A stretch of DNA of 64,000 nucleotides from Mycobacterium genavense ATCC 51234 (lineage in GTDB: Bacteria; Actinomycetota; Actinomycetes; Mycobacteriales; Mycobacteriaceae). This document shows positions 9,047 to 17,930 of this stretch, one piece after another; position 1 is the first letter of the stretch, and the number at the start of each line of letters is the position of its first letter. Location: assembly GCF_000526915.1 (NCBI RefSeq), contig NZ_JAGZ01000010.1, forward strand, positions 1 through 64,000, written 5' to 3'. Made by a program: the position numbers and the translations under genes. The notes under the pieces were generated by a model. It saw only the letters and a program-made list of their open reading frames with translations. It did not search any database and had not been told where the DNA came from.

Positions 9047-9655
9047 CTACCATCGCTGATTTCGCGGCAACAGGTCCCACACGTGTTCGACCCCGTTGAC
9101 TCCCGCCACCGTTGCCTGGCCGGTCCGCGAATACAGCAACCGAGTCACCGATGCGTAGTCGACGGGAAATGACAACAGCCGCGCCGTGCCGAGGATTTCG
9201 TGCAGCAACAGGTTGATCACGCCGCCGTGGCTGAATACGGCCACGGTGTCCTCGGGGTCCGCCGAGGCGACGAGATCGTCGATCGCCGCCCGGATTCGCG
9301 CCCGGAACGCGTGTTCGTCGACCGCACTGGGAAGGTGGCCCTGGGCCATTCGCTCCCATTCTTTGGGGTTTTCCTGACGGATCTGCTCGACGGGGATGTA
9401 CACGGGAAGGTCGCGATCGTATTCGGCCCAACGTTCGTCGACCTCGACGGCGAGGTTCCGGGCCGCCGCGACCGGTTCGGCGGTCTGGATGGCGCGCCGC
9501 TGTGGGCTGCTGATGACGCGCGAGATCGGAAACCTGGCCAGCGCCTCGGGCAGACGCGCGATCTGGGCCACCCCCTCTTCCGACAGGTCCGGGTCGGAAC
9601 CCTGGCCGTGTTCGCTACGCAGCGGCAGCGCGTGCCGGACCAGAAGCACTTGCAT
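9047..9655 (-). CDS. Histidine phosphatase superfamily protein
   Basis: 202 aa. The N-terminal LVRHALP carries the RHx catalytic His motif, RRAIQTAEP the second phosphate pocket, and VAVFSHGGVINLLL the distal His. ATG at 9655 is chosen because it places the RHA motif at residues 7-9, as in the family. It is upstream of and nearly touching the APH-like kinase, an opposing pair of activities. Target unknown. Confidence 0.88.
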   Translation of the reverse strand: MQVLLVRHALPLRSEHGQGSDPDLSEEGVAQIARLPEALARFPISRVISSPQRRAIQTAEPVAAARNLAVEVDERWAEYDRDLPVYIPVEQIRQENPKEWERMAQGHLPSAVDEHAFRARIRAAIDDLVASADPEDTVAVFSHGGVINLLLHEILGTARLLSFPVDYASVTRLLYSRTGQATVAGVNGVEHVWDLLPRNQRW

Positions 9656-9803
9656 GGTTCTCCTGTCGTCGGATGTGGTTCGCAGTTTCTCATCGCGCGA
9701 GGCCGCCGCGTGCGGCCGGCCCATGCCGGAGGGACAACTAGGCTCCGCTACGGGGAGCGGCCCCCGCCTAATCTGCAAGGGAGGCTTATCTCGAGGAGGA
9801 CAG
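9656..9803. promoter_or_regulatory. Divergent promoter region between phosphatase and methyltransferase genes
   Basis: 148 bp between two divergent starts. A strong ribosome binding site (GAGGAGGA) lies just before the methyltransferase ATG, and a short GC-rich hairpin (CCGCT ACGGGG AGCGG) lies around 9747. No clear promoter hexamers could be picked. Confidence 0.4.
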
Positions 9804-10475
9804 ATGACCCAGCCGAGCATCGATTGGGACGCCGCCTACCGACAAGAATCACCACCGCCATGGAGCATCGGCCAGCCGCAGCCCGAGCTGGCTGCGCTGA
9901 TCGATCAGGGCAAGATTCGCAGCGACGTGCTGGACTCCGGCTGCGGCCACGCTGCCCTGTCGCTGGCCCTAGCCGCGCGCGGCTACACGGTCGTCGGACT
10001 GGACGCGAGCGCGACCGCGATCGACGTCGCAACCGCCTCCGCCGCCGAACAAGGGTTGACGACAGCGACTTTCGCGCAAGCCGACGTCACTTCCTTCGGC
10101 GGCTACCCGCCCGGCTCCGAAGTCCGGTTTTCCACCATCCTGGACAGCGGCCTGTTCCACGCCTTGCCGCCCGAGGGGCGACCGGGCTATCTGCAGTCGA
10201 TCTTTCGCGCGGCCGCACCCGGTGCGACGCTCTACATCCTGACGTTCGCCGCCGGGGCGCTCGGCGAACCCGGCGACCGGCCCGGACCGCGCGGCTTCAC
10301 CGAGACGGAATTGCACGACCCGGTCGCGACGCTGTGGCAGGTCGACGATGTCCGGCCAGCAAAGGTCTACGGCAACGACGCCGCCCTCGACACCGAATTG
10401 CCGAACGCCGAACACGATGGCGAAGGGCATTTCATGGTGCCGGGGTTTCTGCTCGCCGGGCACAAGCCGGACTAA
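9804..10475 (+). CDS. Class I SAM-dependent methyltransferase
   Basis: 223 aa. Motif I reads VLDSGCGHAALSLALAARG followed by the acidic VVGLDAS, the usual SAM-binding order; the acidic motif after ADVTSF and FSTILDSGLFHAL complete the fold. N-terminus WDAAYRQESPPPWSIGQPQP is typical of thiopurine/arsenite-like small methyltransferases. Substrate unknown. Good RBS GAGGAGGA. The stop codon overlaps the first of three inverted repeats. Confidence 0.85.
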   Translation: MTQPSIDWDAAYRQESPPPWSIGQPQPELAALIDQGKIRSDVLDSGCGHAALSLALAARGYTVVGLDASATAIDVATASAAEQGLTTATFAQADVTSFGGYPPGSEVRFSTILDSGLFHALPPEGRPGYLQSIFRAAAPGATLYILTFAAGALGEPGDRPGPRGFTETELHDPVATLWQVDDVRPAKVYGNDAALDTELPNAEHDGEGHFMVPGFLLAGHKPD

Positions 10476-10523
10476 CGGCAGGCCGCCCGTTGTAGCATTG
10501 GCCACCGCAGGCGGCCTGCCGTT
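10474..10523. repeat. Perfect inverted repeat 1, 14-bp arms
   Basis: Arms AACGGCAGGCCGCC (10474-10487) and its exact reverse complement (10510-10523), 22-bp spacer. It begins in the methyltransferase stop codon and could serve as a terminator-like hairpin, but no T-tract follows. Confidence 0.9.
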
Positions 10524-10526
10524 CGC

Positions 10527-10582
10527 CGAACGTGCTCTGGTGGCGAGATTTTGGCGAATTTCTCACCCTCAGAGCACGTTCG
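10527..10582. repeat. Perfect inverted repeat 2, 12-bp arms
   Basis: Arms CGAACGTGCTCT (10527-10538) and AGAGCACGTTCG (10571-10582), 32-bp spacer. Starts 3 bp after repeat 1. Confidence 0.9.
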
Positions 10583-10612
10583 ACGCCGAGGCCGGTGCAC
10601 GAGCCGGCGCAG

Positions 10613-10647
10613 CCCCACCGCGGAGAATGCTATTCTCCGCGGTGGGG
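10613..10647. repeat. Perfect inverted repeat 3, 16-bp arms with 3-nt loop, at the start of the APH-like gene
   Basis: Arms CCCCACCGCGGAGAAT (10613-10628) and ATTCTCCGCGGTGGGG (10632-10647), loop GCT. The right arm ends 10 bp before the ATG at 10658 and contains the only purine-rich candidate ribosome site (GGTGGGG), so folding would hide it. Either an RNA translation switch or a DNA operator would fit. Confidence 0.9.
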
Positions 10648-10657
10648 TGTGCGGACA

Positions 10658-11692
10658 ATGACGACCGGACTGGACCCGGGTGTGCTGGGCCGATGGCTGG
10701 ATGACAACGACGCTCCGGGACATGGCGAAGAACCGCGCCTGGAGCAGCTCAAGGGCGGTTCGCAGAACACCCTGTATCTGATTCGGCGCGGCGACGAGCA
10801 CATGGTGCTGCGGATGCCCGGCACCCGCGCGGACGCGGCCCGCATCGACGGCCTGCGGCGCGAGATCCGGCTGGTGCGGGCGCTGTCGGGCACCGATGTG
10901 CCGCACGCCGAGCTGATCGCGGCCGACGACACCGGCACCGTGCTCGGCATGCCGTTCTACCTGATGCGCGCAATCGACGGGTGGAGCCCGATGGACGGCG
11001 GCTGGCAACCACCGTTCGACACCGACCTCGACGCCCGGCGCGGGCTCGCCTTCGAACTCGTCGAGGGCGCCGCCAAGCTGGGCCGAGTCGACTGGCGCGG
11101 CCAAGGACTCGACGGCTTCGGCCGGCCCGACGGATTCCACGACCGGCAGGTCGATCGTTGGCTGGCGTTTCTCGACGCATACAGGGTGCGCGAGTTGCCC
11201 GGCCTGAACGAGGCCGCCGATGGGCTGCGCCGCAACCGGCTCGCGCAGTACAAGCCACGGATAATGCACGGCAACTACCAGTTCGCCAACGTGATGTTCG
11301 CGCACGGCGGCCGGGCCCGCCTCGCCGCGATCGTGGACTGGGAGATGACGACGGTCGGCGATCCGCTGCTGGACCTGGCCTGGTGCCTGCTGGGTTATGA
11401 CGGCGAAAACCCCAAGGGCGACGGCTTTTACCTCGACATGAACGGGATGCCCACGCGCAGCGAATTGCTGGCGCACTACGAGAAAGTCAGTGGGCTGTCC
11501 ACCGAAAACATCGACTACTACCTGGTGCTGGCCAACTGGAAACTCGGCATCGTCCTCGAAAAGACCTACGCCGCCGGCGTGCGCACCAGAAAAGTGGACC
11601 CCAAGATCACCGACGCGTTCGGGCCGATGATCCTTACCCTCATCGCGACAGCGGCCGAATTGGCTCGCAGCCTGCCGACGAGAGGTCGCTGA
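10658..11692 (+). CDS. APH-like kinase family protein with altered catalytic motif
   Basis: 344 aa, same family as 7991-9037. The fold is complete (LKGGSQNTLYLIRRG glycine loop, IVDWEMTTVGDPLLDL metal motif), but the catalytic loop reads MHGNYQFANVMF, with Asn where the catalytic Asp of HGD stands in its two paralogs here. First gene of an operon: the SDR starts 1 bp after its stop. The operon suggests a role in acyl-CoA handling rather than drug resistance. Because of the Asn it may act as a binding protein or use another base. Confidence 0.85.
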   Translation: MTTGLDPGVLGRWLDDNDAPGHGEEPRLEQLKGGSQNTLYLIRRGDEHMVLRMPGTRADAARIDGLRREIRLVRALSGTDVPHAELIAADDTGTVLGMPFYLMRAIDGWSPMDGGWQPPFDTDLDARRGLAFELVEGAAKLGRVDWRGQGLDGFGRPDGFHDRQVDRWLAFLDAYRVRELPGLNEAADGLRRNRLAQYKPRIMHGNYQFANVMFAHGGRARLAAIVDWEMTTVGDPLLDLAWCLLGYDGENPKGDGFYLDMNGMPTRSELLAHYEKVSGLSTENIDYYLVLANWKLGIVLEKTYAAGVRTRKVDPKITDAFGPMILTLIATAAELARSLPTRGR

Positions 11693-11693
11693 A

Positions 11694-12450
11694 ATGGGTT
11701 ATCCCGACCAGCTTTTCGACCTTACCGATCGCGTAGTGCTGATCACCGGCGGTAGCCGTGGCCTGGGGCGCGAGATGGCATTCGCCGCCGCCCTACTGCG
11801 GCGCCGACATGGTGATCGCCAACCGCAACATCGACAACTGCGTGGCGACCGCCAAGGAGATCGAGGCCGAAACCGGACGTTCCGCCATGCCCTACGGGGT
11901 GCATGTCGGGCGCTGGGACCAACTCGACGGTTTGGTCGATGCGACGTATGAAAGGTTCGGCAAGGTCGACACCCTGATCAACAACGCGGGCATGTCACCC
12001 CTGTACGACAAGCTGAGCAACGTCACCGAGAAGCTGTTCGACGCCGTGGTGAACCTGAATCTCAAAGGGCCGTTTCGGTTGTCGGCGTTGGTGGGCGAAC
12101 GGATGGTGGCCGCCGGCCGCGGCTCCATCATCAACGTGAGCTCCACCGGATCGCTGCGGCCCAACGGCGGCATCATCCCCTACGCGGCCGCCAAGGCCGG
12201 GCTCAACGCAATGACCGAAGGGCTGGCGCAGGCCTTCGGGCCGACGGTGCGGGTCAACTCCCTGATGGCCGGGCCCTACCTGACCGACGTCAGCAAGTCC
12301 TGGGACCTGGCCGGCAACAACTTCAGCCATCTCCATCTGAAACGCGCCGGCGATCCACGCGAAGTCGTCGGTGCCGCATTATTTTTGGCGTCCGACGCGT
12401 CCAGTTTCACCACCGGGTCGATACTGCGGACCGACGGCGGAATTCCCTAA
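11694..12450 (+). pseudogene. Short-chain dehydrogenase/reductase, frameshifted
   Basis: NAD(P)-dependent oxidoreductase. The first frame (from ATG 11694) carries the cofactor motif TGGSRGLGREM and is lost near 11793-11796, where a CTAC replaces one codon (net +1 base). The second frame continues with CGADMVIANRN, NNAG, Ser of NVSSTGS and the catalytic YxxxK (YAAAK) to a normal end DGGIP at 12450. All active-site residues are present if the frame is repaired, so the break is recent or an error. Middle of an operon with APH-like, FadE, TetR and oxidoreductase genes. Confidence 0.85.
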
Positions 12451-12465
12451 AGGTAGGAGTATTCG

Positions 12466-13773
12466 AATGTCATGGGACTTCTCTACCGAGCCCGAGTTCG
12501 AGAAAAAGCTCGCCTGGATTCGCGAGTTCGTGCGCGAAGAGGTGGAGCCGCTCGAGGTCCTGTTCCCGGGCTGCGAATTCCTGCCACTCAATGACGAGCG
12601 CCGGCGCATCGTCGACCCGCTCAAGCAGCAGGTCCGCGACAACGGCTTGTGGGCACCGCATCTCGGGCCGGAGCTGGGTGGTCAGGGCTTCGGGGCGGTC
12701 AAGCTGACGTTGATCAACGAAATTCTGGGCCGCAGCCCTTGGGCGCCGATCGTGTTCGGCACCCAAGCGCCCGACACCGGTAACGCGGAGATCATCGCGC
12801 GCTTCGGAACCCAGGACCAGAAGGACCGCTACCTGTCCGGATTGCCGTCCGGGGAGATCTTCTCCTGCTTCTCGATGACCGAACCACAAGGCGGCGCCGA
12901 CCCCCGCGTGTTCACCACCCGCGCCGTGCGCGACGGCGACGACTGGGTGATCCCGGCCGAAAGTACTTCTCCTCCAACGCTTCTGTCGTGTTGTTCTTCA
13001 TCGTCGTGGCGATCACCGATCCGGACGTACCGGTCCACCGCGGGGCGTCGACGTTTCTGATTCCCGCCGGCACCGAGGGGCTGCGCTTGGAGGCCAACCA
13101 CCACCTGGTGGGAGCGGACCCGCACGGGCCGGGGCATTCGCTGGTGCACTACGACGACGTGCGAGTGGGAGCGGACGCCCTGCTCGGCGAACCCGGTCAG
13201 GGCTTCCTGATCTTGCAGACCCGGCTGGCCGGCGGGCGACTGCATCACGCAATGCGCTCGATCGGGATGGCGCAGCGCGCCGTCGACATGATGGCGCGGC
13301 GCACGAAAAGCCGCTTCACCCCGGGCAGCCCGCTGGCCGATAAGCAGCTGGTCCAGGAGTTCGTCGCCGATTCCTACACCGAGCTGATCCCGTTTCGGCT
13401 GACCGTGCTGCATGCCGCGTGGCTGATCGACAACGGTGACGAGCATGCCGCGCGCGCCGAGATCGCCGCGTGCAAGATCCTGGCCTCGCAGGTTTTGAAA
13501 TCGATTGCGCTGCGGGCGAGCCAGGTGCACGGCGCGCTGGGGCTCACCGATCAGCTGCCGCTGGTCAACGTGCTGCTGGGCGGCGTCGCGCTCGGGCTGG
13601 CCGACGGACCGACCGAGGCGCACAAGGTCAACCTGGCCCGGATGCTGCTCAGGAGCTATGAGGCCGAGGAGGGCGAGTGGCCGAGCGAGATGCTGGATGT
13701 CCGTCGCGCTGCCGCCCGGGAGAAGTACGGCGCCCTGGTCGGAAGCGTTCCGGCACATCCACATTCGCTATGA
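12466..13773 (+). pseudogene. Acyl-CoA dehydrogenase (FadE/ACAD10-11-like), frameshifted
   Basis: FAD-dependent acyl-CoA dehydrogenase. Good RBS AGGTAGGAG before ATG 12466. The first frame runs through ISCFSMTEP-type FAD motif (IFSCFSMTEPQGGAD). Near 12958-12963 one A is missing from the expected GAAAAG (Glu-Lys), after which the family text KYFSSNA continues in the other frame to 13773, including the C-terminal QVHGALG. The domain order matches dehydrogenases that accompany APH-like kinases. Its stop overlaps the TetR start in ATGA. Confidence 0.88.
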
Positions 13774-14380
13774 TCAACAGAGTGGCGGCGGCTGTCGAAC
13801 GCGCTTTCGACGACCAACACCGTGGCGCGACAGCGGAGGTCGAACGCATCCTGGAGGCCGCGGTGCGGGTGATGGAGCGGGTCGCGCCCGAGGCGCCTCG
13901 GGTCAGCGACATCGTCGCGGAGGCCGGCTCGTCGAACAAGGCGTTCTACCGGTATTTCGCGGGCAAGGACGATCTCATCCTGGCGGTGATGGAGCGCGGC
14001 GTCGGGATCGCCGTGTCCTATCTCGAACACCAGATGGCCAAGGAGGCCAAACCGCGGGACAAGATTGCCCGTTGGATCGAGGGCACCCTGGCCCAAGTCG
14101 GCGAACCCGACCTGATCAGGAAAAGCCGTGCGGCGGCCGGTCAGTTGGCAACCGCGACAAATTGGCGGATGATCGATCACGAGATGATGCGCCCACTGCG
14201 GGACCTGTTGATCGAACCGGTTGCCGCACTGGGAAGTACCGACGTCGAGCGCGACGTCGAGGTCGTGTTCTGCTGCACGGCGGCGACGATGCGGCGCTAC
14301 ATGGGCTCCACCGTTCGACCCGAGCCGACGACATCGCGCATGTGGTGAGGTTTTGTCTCAACGGTCTGGGAGTCAATTGA
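13770..14380 (+). pseudogene. TetR-family regulator, C-terminus frameshifted
   Basis: N-terminal helix-turn-helix (VSDIVAEAGSSNKAFYRYFAG) is intact. The original frame stops at 14348, but the next frame holds the family-like ending ADDIAHVVRFCLNGLGVN and stops at 14380, exactly overlapping the ATG of the next gene. One base is therefore missing near 14320-14326. The shifted protein loses only about 18 residues and could still work. Probably controls this operon; ATG at 13770 overlaps the fadE stop. Confidence 0.8.
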
Positions 14381-15348
14381 TGCGTGCTGTTGTCTGTCGC
14401 GCCTACGGTCCACCGGAGAGCCTGGTGCTCGACGACGTCCCGGAGCCCGTCCCGGCGCCCGGCCAGATGTTGGTGCGGGTCCACGCCGCCGCCGTCAACT
14501 TTCCCGACGTGCTGTTCATCGCCGGCAAGTACCAGGTCAAGCTCCCGCCACCATTCATACCGGGCAATGAGGTTGCCGGGGAAGTGATCTCGGTCGGCGC
14601 GGGTGCGCCGTTTCGCCCGGGACAGCGGATTGCCGGAACCACCTTCGGAGCGTTCGCCGAGCAAGCACTGCTCGATGCGACGCAGGCGTCGCTGGTGCCC
14701 GACGACGTCGATTACGCATCGGCCGCGGCGTTCGGCGTCACCTACCGCACCGCATATCACGCACTGCGTACGACTGCCGGTGTGAAAAAAGGGGATTGGG
14801 TCGTCGTGTTGGGCGCTGCCGGCGGAGTCGGTCTGGCCGCGGTCGACCTGGGCGTGGCAATGGGCGCCCGGGTGCTGACCGCGGCGTCCAGCCCGGACAA
14901 ACTCGAACTGTGCCGGTACCGTGGCGCCGAGGCCGTCGTGGACTACGACCGCGACGACCTCAAACTGCGCATCCGTGAACTTACCGGCGACGCCGCTCGA
15001 GTGGTCCTGGACCCGGTCGGCGGATCGTATTTGGAACCGGCGCTGCGCAGTTTGGCCCGCGGCGGCACTTTTGTCACGCTGGGCTACGCGGCGGGCACCA
15101 TACCGGCGATCCCGCTCAACCTCGTGATGCTTAAAGATATCTGCGTGCGCGGCATGGAGATTCGCACGTTCATGGCCGACTACCCCGATGAGTACGTCCG
15201 CGATATCGAAGAACTGACCCAGATGTTCACCGCGGGCACGGTCCGTCCGTACATCGGCGCGCGGTTTCCGTTGGCCGAGGCCCCGGCCGCACTGCGATAC
15301 GTTGCCGATCGCAAAGTCCTGGGCAAGGTCGTGATCGACGTCGCCTGA
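14380..15348 (+). CDS. NADPH:quinone oxidoreductase-like zinc-independent MDR protein
   Basis: 322 aa. The cofactor loop LGAAGGVGLAAVDL and N-terminal GroES-like region (NFPDVLFIAGKYQ, FIPGNEVAGEV) place it in the quinone oxidoreductase group; no zinc ligands are seen. It is the last gene of the five-gene operon and starts on the TetR stop (TGATG). A sister gene lies at 30271. Likely reduces enone intermediates, inferred from context only. Confidence 0.88.
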   Translation: MRAVVCRAYGPPESLVLDDVPEPVPAPGQMLVRVHAAAVNFPDVLFIAGKYQVKLPPPFIPGNEVAGEVISVGAGAPFRPGQRIAGTTFGAFAEQALLDATQASLVPDDVDYASAAAFGVTYRTAYHALRTTAGVKKGDWVVVLGAAGGVGLAAVDLGVAMGARVLTAASSPDKLELCRYRGAEAVVDYDRDDLKLRIRELTGDAARVVLDPVGGSYLEPALRSLARGGTFVTLGYAAGTIPAIPLNLVMLKDICVRGMEIRTFMADYPDEYVRDIEELTQMFTAGTVRPYIGARFPLAEAPAALRYVADRKVLGKVVIDVA

Positions 15349-15349
15349 C

Positions 15350-17224
15350 CTACGGCGTGACGATGTTGAAGTTCGGGTTAGGCTTTTCGAGCACGTCGAG
15401 AAACAGCCGCAGCGCGTTCTGATCGCCGGAGATGTCCAAACCCGGCGACGTGAAGTCGCCCATGGCCGTCTGCAACAAGCGAAACTTGTTATCTAGCTTG
15501 ACGGTAACGGTCGCCGTTGCGGGGTCGGCCGCGACGTTGCGATAGACGAGCACCCCGTTGCGCAGGGTGAACCGGTAGTTGGTGGCCAAATCGGCGAAGG
15601 TGATGTCGATGGCAATATCGAGATCCCAACTGCGCGGCCCGTTGACACGGATCGCGAGACCGTCGAAGATCTGTTCCGGCGTCAGCTGGGACAGCATCGT
15701 CGACGACGTGATCTGTCCCGCTGATCCGAAGTTGCCCTCCCGCAATTCGGTTGCCCCGCTCATGAAGAAGTTGCGCCACGTCGCGTTCTCGGCGCCATAG
15801 CCGAGTTGCTCCAAGGTGTCCGCGTACAGCTCACGCGCCGCGGCATGCTCACTGTCGGTGAACACGGCATGATCCAACAGCGTCGCCGCCCAACGGAAAT
15901 CGCCGACATCGAACGCCTTCTAGGCTAGCTCGACCACGCGGTCGATGCCACCCATCGCGTCGACATAGCGAGGCGCGAGCGCCTCAGAAGGATGCGGCCA
16001 GAGTCGGCCCGGGTTGCCGTCGAACCAGCCCATATAGCGCTGATAGACGGCCTTGACGTTGTGACTCACCGACCCGTAGTAGCCCCGGGTGTGCCACGCC
16101 TGATCCAAAGCCGTTGGCATCTGGAACATTTCGGCAATCTCGACACCGGTGTAGCCCTGGTTGAGCAGGCGCACCGTCTGGTCGTGCAGGTAGGCGTAGA
16201 GGTCGCGCTGCAGCGACAGGAACTTGACGATGTTGTCCCGTCCCCAGGTCGGCCAATGGTGCGAGGCGAACACCACCTCGGCGCAATCGGCGAAAGTGTC
16301 GATGGCCTCGGTGAGATAACCCGCCCAGGCGTGCGGATCGCGGACCAGTGCCCCGCGCAAGGTGAGCAGATTGTGCAGGTTGTGGGTGGCGTTTTCGCCC
16401 ATGCACAATGCGCGTAAACGTGGGAAATAGAAATGCATTTCAGCGGGAGCCTCGGTGCCGGGCGCCATCTGGAATTCGATCTGGACGCCGTCGATCGTGT
16501 GGGTCTCGCCGGTCTCCCGGATGTCGATGGTGGGCACGATGATAGCCACCTCGCCCGTCGACGGAAGCTGCCCGAGCCCGCAACTCACCTGCTCTTGAGG
16601 CCCGCGCGCCAACAGGCTGCCGTACATGTAGGTCGCGCGCCGCAGCATCGCGGGCCCGGCATAGACGTTCTCCTGCATGGCATGCGCGGTGAATCCTTCC
16701 GGCGCCAGCACGACGACCGCGCCGGCATCCACGTCCGCCTGCGAAGTCACCCCCAGCACGCCGCCGAAATGGTCGACGTGGCTGTGGGTGTAGATCACCG
16801 CTACCACCGGGCGGTCGGCGCCACGGTGGGTGCGGTACAGATCCAGGGCCGCGGCGGCCACTTCGGTGGACACCAACGGATCGATGACGATGATCCCGGT
16901 GTCACCCTCGACGAAAGTGACGTTGGAGATGTCGAAGCCGCGGACCTGATAGATGCCCGGGACCACCACGTACAGGCCTTGTTTGGCGTTGAGGATCGAT
17001 TGCCGCCACAGGCTGGGATGCACTGAGGTTGGCGCGTCGCCGTCGAGGAAGGCGTAGACGTCGTTGTCCCACACCCTTCGTCCGTCAGCGGCCTTGATGA
17101 CGCAGGGCGACAACGACGCGATGAATCCACGATCGGCGTTGTCGAAATTTGTTGTGTCATCCCAGGGCAGGGCATGTGCACGGTGCGCCGACCCGATGGC
17201 TGCGGTGGGGGGCTTGTGGTCCAC
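15350..17224 (-). pseudogene. Alkyl sulfatase, metallo-beta-lactamase fold (Rv3762c ortholog), amber stop inside
   Basis: Family enzymes hydrolyse alkyl sulfate esters such as SDS using two zincs. The zinc motif THSHVDHFGG and downstream His-rich segments (SHHWPTWGRDN) are present, then the dimerisation domain and a C-terminal SCP2-like domain (TITF-type ATVTVKLDNKFRLLQ). The frame is interrupted by TAG at 15920-15922 between VVELA and KAFDVGDFRWAATLLDH, right between the catalytic and SCP2-like parts; CAG to TAG would explain it. A GTG at 17224 gives about 624 aa, near the family length; the open frame extends to 17596 over the lpqH promoter. Confidence 0.88.
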
Positions 17225-17397
17225 CGGCAATACATTGCCATAACCGGCCCGTGCCCGAAAGGATGCGTTGAAAGCCGACGGGTTAACCGGGACGAAACAA
17301 TTTCGCGGAACCTCTTTTATGCGGCCCGGCAAACACGGCATACTGCGTTGACAGGCCTCATCGTTGAGGACCGCAACGATCGGGCAAAGGAGAACAG
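17225..17397. promoter_or_regulatory. Divergent promoter region of alkyl sulfatase and lpqH
   Basis: 173 bp. The lpqH side ends with RBS AAAGGAGA about 8 bp before its GTG. The rest could in part be sulfatase coding if an ATG at 17341 were used. No hexamers assigned with certainty. Confidence 0.4.
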
Positions 17398-17874
17398 GTG
17401 AAGCGTGAACTGACGGTCGCGGTAGCCGGAGCTGCAATTCTGGTCGCCGGCATTTCCGGCTGTTCCAGCGACAAGAAGAGTTCGAGTGGTTCCTCGTCGG
17501 GCGCAAGCACTTCGTCCAGCTCCAGCGGAGGTGGCGGTGCGAAGGTGATCGTCGACGGTAAGGACCAGAACGTAAGCGGCTCGGTCGTGTGCACAACGGC
17601 AGTCGGCAGCATCAACATCGCGATCGGCGGGGCCGCGACCGGCATCGCCGCGGTGCTGACCGACGCCAACCCGCCCCAGGTGACATCCGTTGGGCTGGGC
17701 AATGTCAACGGCGTGACGCTCGCGTACGCCGCGGCCGGTGGCGGCGGCAACGCCTCGGCCACCAAGAACGGCAACAGCTACAAGATCACCGGTACCGCCA
17801 CGGGCGTCGACATGGCCAATCCCACCCAGCCGGTGAACAAGCCCTTCGAGATCGACGTAACCTGCAATAGCTAG
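17398..17874 (+). CDS. lpqH: 19-kDa lipoprotein antigen LpqH (Rv3763 ortholog)
   Basis: 158 aa secreted lipoprotein of the cell envelope and a TLR2 agonist in M. tuberculosis. Lipobox AGISGC ends the signal peptide at residue 22; a Ser/Gly-rich linker (about residues 23-48) follows, then the beta-rich domain with two conserved Cys (SVVCTTAVG and VTCNS). GTG start with RBS AAAGGAGA. Convergent with tcrY and separated from it by a strong hairpin. Confidence 0.95.
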   Translation: MKRELTVAVAGAAILVAGISGCSSDKKSSSGSSSGASTSSSSSGGGGAKVIVDGKDQNVSGSVVCTTAVGSINIAIGGAATGIAAVLTDANPPQVTSVGLGNVNGVTLAYAAAGGGGNASATKNGNSYKITGTATGVDMANPTQPVNKPFEIDVTCNS

Positions 17875-17890
17875 TTAGGCGAGGCTGCGG

Positions 17891-17930
17891 GCGGTTGCCA
17901 CCCTCCTAAAGGACACTGAGTGGCAACCGC
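17891..17930. terminator. Inverted repeat between convergent lpqH and tcrY
   Basis: Arms GCGGTTGCCAC (17891-17901) and GTGGCAACCGC (17920-17930), 18-bp spacer. It spans the tcrY stop and follows lpqH by 17 bp, a position fitting a bidirectional hairpin terminator without a T-tract. Confidence 0.5.

Noticed and set aside
10658..11692. Aminoglycoside resistance gene
   Set aside because: The APH fold is present, but sequence type and operon with acyl-CoA genes match ACAD10/11-like kinases, and the catalytic Asp is replaced.
12958..12963. Programmed frameshift in fadE
   Set aside because: The site has no slippery heptamer or downstream structure, and similar one-base losses occur in unrelated genes here.
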